Source: Ruminococcus flavefaciens
Lineage (GTDB): Bacteria > Bacillota > Clostridia > Oscillospirales > Ruminococcaceae
NCBI GenBank assembly: GCA_015067005.1
Contig: SVNH01000014.1
Span: 27,534 to 91,533 of the forward strand
Reading direction: 5' to 3'
Length of the DNA stretch: 64,000 nt
The stretch's first letter is position 1. Each line of letters begins with the position of its first letter. The translations under genes were made by a program, and so were the position numbers. The notes beneath the pieces are model-generated. The model searched no databases, had not been told where the DNA came from, and was given only the letters and a program-made list of their open reading frames with translations. Positions 56,507 through 64,000 of this stretch are shown piece after piece.

Positions 56507-59500
56507 ATGGAGAAAAAATCATGGGGAAAACGATTCCTTGGTTCTGCTTCGGCGGCTGTAATGGCTGTCACAAGCTTCATGCCCGGACTTTCTATACGCG
56601 CGGGTGCCGACGACATCGGTTCGGACGGTCTGCCAAATATGAAAGTCCCCTATGAGGAATCAATATGGTACAGGGGAAATCCTCTCGGCGTTGCCGGAGA
56701 TTTCCACGTTGTCGCTTTCGACAGCTTCACAGATAATAACCACGTCAACGGTAACGTTGCAACCCCGCATCTCATCATCGGCGAAAATGGTGTCGGACCT
56801 TCTCCGAACCAGTACGTCGGCAGACTTGTAAACGTCGTTTCAGATGAGATCGAAACAAAAAACCAGAAGAATGAATTCATAATGAATATGCTGCCGGATC
56901 TGGTTATGCCGGCAGATTATGAGCTTTATTCTTCAACCGGCAAAAAACTCAAGTACCCTACGGATGCTGCAAATATGATCATATATAAGGGTTCTAAGGA
57001 TTCCGGCGCTGAAAGCTTCAACTTCGGCGTTCAGAACGAAATAAGAAAAGAGCCTTACAATGTTGATTCCTATTTCGCGCATTTCTCAGACACCTTTATG
57101 GATTTCGATGCCATAAAGCAGGAGTATAAGAACAAATCCGCTGAATTTGCAGCAAAGGAAAACAACGTCGATTTTGAATTCCAGAACGACAGTGAATACT
57201 ACCACAAGCTTACTATCAATCTTAGCGATTCAGGCGAGAATGTCTATAATCTCAGTATTGATGATTTCATTCAGCCTAACGCTGAAATCAACCCTAAAAC
57301 AGGCGAAAGTATTGAATTCGGTGAGATCGAGATCAATAACATCAACGCCGTAAAACAGGAATTCAACGATTACAAGGGTAATCCGGTAAGCGGCTTTACC
57401 TACGCTGATGACCAGTATCTCATCCTCAATATCAACCTCGAAGGTCACTCCGCTGCATCATTCGCCCCTTCAAAGGTTACTTACAATACCAAGCACGGCG
57501 AAAAGATCGAGTTTGGCGGTGAGGATACACTTTACGTTGGTACAAACGTTATCATGAACTTCTATAACGGAAGCAAATCAGGCGATACTCACCTTGCTCT
57601 TAACCAGAATATCCTCGCTTCTGTAATCGCTCCTGATACCGATCTGCACCTCTATGCTTCAAACGGTACCTTCATCGGCGATACAGTAACAACTGAACGC
57701 GAAACTCATATGGCATTCTTCCTTGAGCCTATGAGCGATACCAGCAAAACATCAGTAACAGCCAATAAGATATGGAACGATGATAAAGATCATTCCGCTG
57801 ATTCTGTTGAGATCGAACTCTACCGTGCTATAAAGGCTGATATTGAACCGGAAGATCTTCCTGAACTCGCAGAACAGGCTAAAACAGAGTGGGAAAGCAA
57901 CAAGCAGGCTGAGGAAAGCAGATTCGCTGTTGAAAGCGCTGCTCTCATAAATGCTTACGAATCCAAGCTGGACTGGAATAATATACCGCCGGATACAATG
58001 TTCAAATTCATTGATGCGAACGATTACGAAAAAGGCGTAACTTATCCAAGTCCGGATCACGTTCTTCAGAGAACTAAGGGTTCAGACGAGAATCCTTTTA
58101 TAAGCATAACAAATGTCGGAAGTTCATCCGGACGTATGCTCTCTTCAACTCTTGACGAAGGCGAATACAGATTCGTTTCAGAAACCTACAACTACATTAC
58201 AAACACAAGCACAAAAAATGACATCTTCTCGTTCAGAGTGTCCGACGGCGCTGTCATCCAGATAGACGACTTTTCAGCAGTTCAGCCGAAATATTCAGCT
58301 CCTCGTGTTGAACTCATCGACACTCAGGTACTTAACGAAGATAACAGCTGGACCTACAAATGGCCTGAACTCCAGAGATTCAACAGTGACAACTTCGTTA
58401 CATACTACTACATTCATGAGAAGAATGTTCCGGACGGCTACGCAGTATCATATAACGGAAATGGTACTACCAGCCTTAATCCTATAATTCAGGTAATCAA
58501 CGATAAGCTTCCTGAAACAACATCATCGACAACAACAACAACAACTACTACTACTACAACTACTACAACAACAACTACTACGACAACTGTTGCCATAGTA
58601 AATATCGACAAGCGCGATCTCGACACCGGAGACGAAGTTCCGGGTGCTACACTCAGACTTACCGGCGTTGACAAGGATAACAAGACAATCAACTTCACAA
58701 AGGGCGTACTCGAAACCGCTTCTTCCGATCAGGTTGTCAAGGACAGCGGCGAATACCTCGAATGGAAGTCCGGCGACAGTCCTTCAACAGTTACTCTCAC
58801 AGACGGTACTTACACCCTCGAGGAAGTAACACCTCCGGACGGTTACCAGACTGCTACAAATATCACATTCACAGTTGAAAACGGCAAGGTCGTTACAGTT
58901 AATGATGTAACAACTGATTCCAACGACATCACAATGCTCGACGCTAAGATTCCTCCGGCTAAGGTAAGCATCGACAAGCGCGATCTCGACACCGGCGATG
59001 AAGTTCCGGGCGCAACACTCAGACTTACAGGTGTTGACAAGGACAACAAAACTATCAACTTCACAAAGGGCGTTCTCGAGACTGCATCCTCTGACCAGAT
59101 CGTCAAGGACAGCGGCGAATACCTCGAATGGAAGTCCGGTGACAAGCCTTCAACGGTTACTCTCGCAGACGGTACTTACACCCTCGAAGAGATTACACCT
59201 CCGGACGGCTACCAGACTACAACCAACATCACATTCACAGTTGAAAACGGCAAGGTCGTTACAGTTAATGACGTAACAACTGATTCCAACGACATCACAA
59301 TGCGCGATGAGAAGATACCGCCCGCTAAGGTAAGCATCGACAAGCGCGATCTCGACACCGGCGATGAAGTTCCGGGCGCAACACTCAGACTTACTGGTGT
59401 TGACAAAGACAATAAGGCAATCACATTCACAAAGGGCGTACTCGAAACCGCTTCTGCTGACCAGATCGTCAAGGACAGCGGCAAATACCTCGAATGGAAG

Positions 59501-62500
59501 TCCGGTGACAGTCCTTCAACAGTTACTCTCACAGACGGCACTTACACTCTCGAGGAAGTAACACCTCCGGACGGCTACCAGACTACCACAAACATCACAT
59601 TCACAGTCAAGGACGGCAAGGTAACATCAGTTGACAACGTAACTACCAATTCCAACGACATCACAATGCTTGACGCTAAGATTCCGCCAGCTAAGGTAAG
59701 CATCGACAAGCGCGATCTCGACACCGGCGATGAAGTTCCGGGTGCTACACTCAGACTGACCGGCGTTGACAAAGACAATAAGGCAATCACATTTACTAAG
59801 GGTGTTCTCGAAACTGCTTCCTCCGACCAGGTTGTCAAGGACAGCGGCGAATACCTCGAATGGAAGTCCGGCGACAAACCTTCAACGGTTACTCTCACAG
59901 ACGGCACATATACTCTTGAAGAAGTAACTCCTCCGGACGGTTACCAGACTGCTACGAACATTAAGTTCACGGTTGAAAATGGTAAAGTCGTTTCAATCGA
60001 CGAGATCGTTTCGGATTCAAACGACGTAACTATGCGTGATGAGAAGATACCTCCGGCTAAGGTGAGCATCGACAAGCGCGATCTCGACACCGGTGATGAA
60101 GTTCCGGGTGCTACACTCAGACTTACTGGTGTTGACAAAGACAATAAGGCAATCACATTTACTAAGGGTGTTCTCGAGACTGCATCCTCTGACCAGATCG
60201 TCAAGGACAGCGGCGACTACCTCGAGTGGAAGTCCGGCGACAAGCCTTCAACAGTTACTCTCACAGACGGTACTTACACCCTCGAAGAGATTACTCCTCC
60301 GGACGGTTACCAGACTGCTACGAACATCAAGTTCACAGTTGAAAATGGTAAAGTCGTTTCGATCGACGAGATCGTTTCGGATTCAAATGACGTAACTATG
60401 CGCGATGAGAAGATCCCGCCTGCAAAGGTGAGCATCGACAAGCGTGACCTCGACACCGGCGATGAAGTTCCGGGTGCTACACTCAGACTTACCGGCGTTG
60501 ACAAGGACAACAAGGCAATCACATTTACTAAGGGTGTTCTCGAAACCGCTTCTGCTGACCAGGTTGTCAAGGACAGCGGCGAATACCTCGAATGGAAGTC
60601 CGGTGACAGTCCTTCAACAGTTACTCTCACAGATGGTACTTACACCCTCGAGGAAGTAACTCCTCCGGACGGCTACCAGACGGCAACCAACATCACATTC
60701 ACAGTCAAGGACGGCAAGGTAGTTACAGTTAATGACGTAACAACAGATTCCAACGACATCACAATGCTCGACGCAAAGATCCCACCTGCAAAGGTAAGCA
60801 TCGACAAGCGTGATCTCGACACCGGCGATGAAGTTCCGGGTGCTACACTCAGACTTACTGGTGTTGACAGCGATAACAAGGCAATCGAATTTACTAAGGG
60901 CGTACTCGAAACAGCTTCTTCCGACCAGATCGTCAAGGACAGCGGTGAATACCTCGAGTGGAAGTCCGGCGACAAGCCTTCAACAGTTACTCTCACAGAC
61001 GGCACATATACTCTTGAAGAAGTAACTCCTCCGGACGGTTACCAGACTGCTACGAACATCACATTCACAGTTGAAAACGGCAAGGTCGTTTCAATCGACG
61101 AGATCGTTTCGGATTCAAATGACGTAACAATGCTTGACGCAAAGATACCGCCTGCAAAGGTGAGCATCGACAAGCGCGATCTTGACACCGGCGACGAAGT
61201 TCCGGGTGCTACACTCAGACTCACCGGCGTTGACAAGGACAACAAGGCAATCACATTTACTAAGGGTGTTCTCGAAACCGCTTCTGCTGACCAGGTTGTC
61301 AAGGACAGCGGCGAATACCTCGAATGGAAGTCCGGTGACAAGCCTTCAACAGTTACTCTCACAGACGGTACATACACCCTCGAAGAGATTACACCTCCGG
61401 ACGGCTACCAGACTACAACCAACATCACATTCACAGTTGAGAACGGTAAGGTAGTTACAGTTAATGACGTAACAACCGATTCCAACGACATCACAATGCT
61501 CGATGCAAAGATCCCACCTGCAAAGGTGAGCATCGACAAGCGCGATCTCGACACCGGCGATGAAGTTCCGGGTGCTACACTCAGACTCACCGGAGTTGAC
61601 AAAGACAACAAGGCAATAACATTCACAAAGGGCGTACTCGAAACTGCATCCTCTGACCAGATCGTCAAGGACAGCGGTGACTACCTCGAATGGAAGTCCG
61701 GCGACAAGCCTTCAACGGTTACTCTCACAGACGGTACATATACCCTTGAAGAAGTAACCCCTCCGGACGGCTATCAGACTACAACAAACATCACATTCAC
61801 AGTCAAGGACGGCAAGGTAGTTACAGTTAATGACGTAACAACCGATTCCAACGACATCACAATGCTCGATGCTAAAATACCTCCTGCTAAGGTAAGCATC
61901 GACAAGCGCGATCTCGACACCGGCGATGAAGTTCCGGGTGCTACACTCAGACTTACCGGCGTTGACAAGGACAACAAGGCTATCACATTTACAAAGGGCG
62001 TACTCGAAACTGCTTCCTCTGACCAGATCGTCAAGGACAGCGGAGAATACCTCGAGTGGAAGTCCGGCGACAAGCCTTCAACAGTTACTCTTGAGGGCGG
62101 TACATATACCCTCGAAGAAGTAACTCCTCCGGACGGCTACCAGACTACAACAAATATCACATTCACAGTTGAAAACGGCAAGGTAACATCAGTTGACAAT
62201 GTAACGACTGATTCCAACGACATCACAATGCTTGACGCTAAGATACCACCAGCTAAGGTGAGCATCGACAAGCGTGATCTCGACACCGGCGACGAAGTTC
62301 CGGGTGCTACACTCAGACTCACCGGCGTTGACAAGGACAACAAGGCAATCACATTTACTAAGGGTGTTCTCGAAACTGCTTCTGCTGACCAGGTTGTCAA
62401 GGACAGCGGTGAATACCTCGAATGGAAGTCCGGCGACAAGCCTTCAACGGTTACTCTCACAGACGGTACTTACACCCTCGAAGAGATTACTCCTCCGGAC

Positions 62501-64000
62501 GGCTACCAGACTGCTACGAACATCAAGTTCACAGTTGAAAATGGTAAGGTCGTTTCGATCGACGAGATTGAGTCGGATTCAAATGACGTAACTATGCGCG
62601 ATGAGAAGATTCCGCCTGCAAAGGTGAGCATCGACAAGCGTGACCTCGACACCGGCGATGAAGTTCCGGGTGCTACACTCAGACTTACAGGTGTTGACAG
62701 CGACAACAAGGCAATCGAATTTACTAAGGGCGTACTCGAAACAGCTTCCTCCGATCAGATCGTCAAGGACAGCGGCGAATACCTCGAATGGAAGTCCGGT
62801 GACAAGCCTTCAACAGTTACTCTCGCAGACGGCACTTACACTCTCGAGGAAGTAACACCTCCGGACGGCTACCAGACTACCACAAACATCACATTCACAG
62901 TCAAGGACGGCAAGGTAACATCAGTTGACAACGTAACTACCAATTCCAACGACATCACAATGCTTGACGCTAAGATTCCGCCAGCTAAGGTAAGCATCGA
63001 CAAGCGCGATCTCGACACCGGCGATGAAGTTCCGGGTGCTACACTCAGACTGACCGGCGTTGACAAGGACAATAAGGCAATCACATTTACTAAGGGTGTT
63101 CTCGAGACTGCATCCTCTGACCAGATCGTCAAGGACAGCGGCGAATACCTCGAGTGGAAGTCCGGCGACAAGCCTTCAACAGTTACTCTCGCAGACGGTA
63201 CTTACACTCTCGAAGAGGTAACACCTCCGGACGGCTACCAGACTGCTACGAACATCAAGTTCACAGTTGAAAACGGTAAGGTAGTTTCGATTGACGAGAT
63301 CGAATCAGATTCAAATGACTTAACAATGCTCGATGCAAAGATCCCACCTGCAAAGGTAAGCATCAACAAGCGTGATCTCGACACCGGCGACGAAGTTCCG
63401 GGTGCTACACTCAGACTTACTGGTGTTGATAAGGACAACAAGGCAATCGAATTTACTAAGGGTGTTCTCGAAACTGCTTCTTCTGACCAGATCGTCAAGG
63501 ACAGCGGCGAATACCTCGAATGGAAGTCCGGTGACAAGCCTTCAACAGTTACTCTCACAGACGGTACTTACACCCTCGAAGAAGTAACACCTCCGGACGG
63601 CTACCAGACTACAACAAACATCACTTTCACAGTCAAGGACGGCAAAGTTATCTCAGTTAATGACGTAACAACCGATTCCAACGACATCACAATGCTCGAT
63701 GCAAAGATCCCACCTGCAAAGGTAAGCATCGACAAGCGTGATCTCGACACCGGCGACGAAGTTCCGGGTGCTACACTCAGACTTACCGGCGTTGATAAGG
63801 ATAACAAGGCAATCACATTTACTAAGGGCGTACTCGAAACCGCTTCCTCCGATCAGGTGATAAAGGACAGCGGCAGCTACCTCGAATGGAAGTCCGGTGA
63901 CAAGCCTTCAACTGTTACTCTCGCAGACGGTACTTACACCCTCGAAGAAGTAACACCTCCGGACGGCTACCAGACTACAACAAACATCACTTTCACAGTC
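56507..64000 (+). CDS. Giant secreted CnaB/SpaA-like repeat surface protein (3' end beyond window)
   Basis: ATG at 56507; open to the window end (2498 codons). Signal peptide MEKKSWGKRFLGSASAAVMAVTSFMPGLSIRAGA; CnaB signatures (VTANKIWNDD, GATLRL, YTLEEVTPPDGY); poly-Thr linker. Not in the ORF track because it has no stop in the window. Confidence 0.93.
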   Translation, partial: MEKKSWGKRFLGSASAAVMAVTSFMPGLSIRAGADDIGSDGLPNMKVPYEESIWYRGNPLGVAGDFHVVAFDSFTDNNHVNGNVATPHLIIGENGVGPSPNQYVGRLVNVVSDEIETKNQKNEFIMNMLPDLVMPADYELYSSTGKKLKYPTDAANMIIYKGSKDSGAESFNFGVQNEIRKEPYNVDSYFAHFSDTFMDFDAIKQEYKNKSAEFAAKENNVDFEFQNDSEYYHKLTINLSDSGENVYNLSIDDFIQPNAEINPKTGESIEFGEIEINNINAVKQEFNDYKGNPVSGFTYADDQYLILNINLEGHSAASFAPSKVTYNTKHGEKIEFGGEDTLYVGTNVIMNFYNGSKSGDTHLALNQNILASVIAPDTDLHLYASNGTFIGDTVTTERETHMAFFLEPMSDTSKTSVTANKIWNDDKDHSADSVEIELYRAIKADIEPEDLPELAEQAKTEWESNKQAEESRFAVESAALINAYESKLDWNNIPPDTMFKFIDANDYEKGVTYPSPDHVLQRTKGSDENPFISITNVGSSSGRMLSSTLDEGEYRFVSETYNYITNTSTKNDIFSFRVSDGAVIQIDDFSAVQPKYSAPRVELIDTQVLNEDNSWTYKWPELQRFNSDNFVTYYYIHEKNVPDGYAVSYNGNGTTSLNPIIQVINDKLPETTSSTTTTTTTTTTTTTTTTTTTTVAIVNIDKRDLDTGDEVPGATLRLTGVDKDNKTINFTKGVLETASSDQVVKDSGEYLEWKSGDSPSTVTLTDGTYTLEEVTPPDGYQTATNITFTVENGKVVTVNDVTTDSNDITMLDAKIPPAKVSIDKRDLDTGDEVPGATLRLTGVDKDNKTINFTKGVLETASSDQIVKDSGEYLEWKSGDKPSTVTLADGTYTLEEITPPDGYQTTTNITFTVENGKVVTVNDVTTDSNDITMRDEKIPPAKVSIDKRDLDTGDEVPGATLRLTGVDKDNKAITFTKGVLETASADQIVKDSGKYLEWKSGDSPSTVTLTDGTYTLEEVTPPDGYQTTTNITFTVKDGKVTSVDNVTTNSNDITMLDAKIPPAKVSIDKRDLDTGDEVPGATLRLTGVDKDNKAITFTKGVLETASSDQVVKDSGEYLEWKSGDKPSTVTLTDGTYTLEEVTPPDGYQTATNIKFTVENGKVVSIDEIVSDSNDVTMRDEKIPPAKVSIDKRDLDTGDEVPGATLRLTGVDKDNKAITFTKGVLETASSDQIVKDSGDYLEWKSGDKPSTVTLTDGTYTLEEITPPDGYQTATNIKFTVENGKVVSIDEIVSDSNDVTMRDEKIPPAKVSIDKRDLDTGDEVPGATLRLTGVDKDNKAITFTKGVLETASADQVVKDSGEYLEWKSGDSPSTVTLTDGTYTLEEVTPPDGYQTATNITFTVKDGKVVTVNDVTTDSNDITMLDAKIPPAKVSIDKRDLDTGDEVPGATLRLTGVDSDNKAIEFTKGVLETASSDQIVKDSGEYLEWKSGDKPSTVTLTDGTYTLEEVTPPDGYQTATNITFTVENGKVVSIDEIVSDSNDVTMLDAKIPPAKVSIDKRDLDTGDEVPGATLRLTGVDKDNKAITFTKGVLETASADQVVKDSGEYLEWKSGDKPSTVTLTDGTYTLEEITPPDGYQTTTNITFTVENGKVVTVNDVTTDSNDITMLDAKIPPAKVSIDKRDLDTGDEVPGATLRLTGVDKDNKAITFTKGVLETASSDQIVKDSGDYLEWKSGDKPSTVTLTDGTYTLEEVTPPDGYQTTTNITFTVKDGKVVTVNDVTTDSNDITMLDAKIPPAKVSIDKRDLDTGDEVPGATLRLTGVDKDNKAITFTKGVLETASSDQIVKDSGEYLEWKSGDKPSTVTLEGGTYTLEEVTPPDGYQTTTNITFTVENGKVTSVDNVTTDSNDITMLDAKIPPAKVSIDKRDLDTGDEVPGATLRLTGVDKDNKAITFTKGVLETASADQVVKDSGEYLEWKSGDKPSTVTLTDGTYTLEEITPPDGYQTATNIKFTVENGKVVSIDEIESDSNDVTMRDEKIPPAKVSIDKRDLDTGDEVPGATLRLTGVDSDNKAIEFTKGVLETASSDQIVKDSGEYLEWKSGDKPSTVTLADGTYTLEEVTPPDGYQTTTNITFTVKDGKVTSVDNVTTNSNDITMLDAKIPPAKVSIDKRDLDTGDEVPGATLRLTGVDKDNKAITFTKGVLETASSDQIVKDSGEYLEWKSGDKPSTVTLADGTYTLEEVTPPDGYQTATNIKFTVENGKVVSIDEIESDSNDLTMLDAKIPPAKVSINKRDLDTGDEVPGATLRLTGVDKDNKAIEFTKGVLETASSDQIVKDSGEYLEWKSGDKPSTVTLTDGTYTLEEVTPPDGYQTTTNITFTVKDGKVISVNDVTTDSNDITMLDAKIPPAKVSIDKRDLDTGDEVPGATLRLTGVDKDNKAITFTKGVLETASSDQVIKDSGSYLEWKSGDKPSTVTLADGTYTLEEVTPPDGYQTTTNITFTV
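58531..58590 (+). repeat. (ACN)20 tract encoding a 20-Thr linker
   Basis: ACA/ACT/ACG codons only, directly preceding the CnaB array. Confidence 0.9.
58604..64000 (+). repeat. Tandem array of 366-bp (122-aa) CnaB repeats, 14 complete plus one partial
   Basis: The ATCGACAAGCG(C/T)GA motif (ATCAACAAG in unit 14) recurs at 58604, 58970, 59336, 59702, 60068, 60434, 60800, 61166, 61532, 61898, 62264, 62630, 62996, 63362, 63728: exact 366-bp period, no indels. Confidence 0.97.

Noticed and set aside
58644-63587. Plus-strand alternate-frame ORFs (MKFRVLHSDLLVLT...) in the repeat region
   Set aside because: Out-of-frame translations of the repeat; no homology or RBS.
58489-63816. Regularly spaced minus-strand ORFs (MPSVRVTVEGLSPDFHSRYSPLSLT...) across the CnaB array
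   Set aside because: Antisense shadows of the 366-bp repeat; same period, and the plus frame is open with clear CnaB homology.
58604-64000. CRISPR array because of regular repeats
   Set aside because: Repeats are 366 bp, coding and without spacers.

Overview
This 64 kb window looks like a Ruminococcus-type (Oscillospiraceae) chromosome; the taxon is inferred from gene content, a Thr-rich linker and codon usage, and was not searched. Layout: (i) 1-4.2 kb holds a partial DegT/StrS aminotransferase, crcB, a YaiI/DUF188 protein and a YqiA-like hydrolase fused to a long coiled-coil tail. (ii) About 4.2-16.7 kb looks like a mobilizable or plasmid-derived element. It carries two large HerA/VirD4-like ATPase genes with degenerate P-loops, a very small MOBP-type relaxase with a MobC-like partner, a DUF4143 ATPase, and a tightly coupled DUF960 / zinc-ribbon amidoligase / 59-aa peptide / class II glutamine amidotransferase / serine resolvase cassette. 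(iii) 16.7-29.6 kb is an accessory/core mixture: two AAA-ATPase_like/PDDEXK_9 proteins, glmS, a CapD-like epimerase, an IS3 remnant, an orphan Spo0A C-terminal-domain protein, an HTH/coiled-coil protein with a putative operator, a frame-disrupted CotJC, nadE, and glnA with an ANTAR regulator. (iv) 29.6-56.2 kb is conserved housekeeping genes, nearly all on the minus strand (efp, aroQ, rpsU, leuS, rsfS, nadD, ftsY, smc, rnc, plsX, trmFO, topA, dprA, rplT-rpmI-infC, spoIIR). (v) 56.5 kb to the window end is a giant secreted CnaB-repeat protein with a poly-Thr linker and 15 in-phase 366-bp repeats; it runs off the window. Best candidates for something new are the amidoligase/peptide/GATase cassette on the mobile element, the degenerate ATPase pair with its upstream promoter-terminator RNA, a three-way-junction RNA-like element at 8.82 kb, and the mosaic CnaB array. 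No tRNA, rRNA or CRISPR array was recognised.
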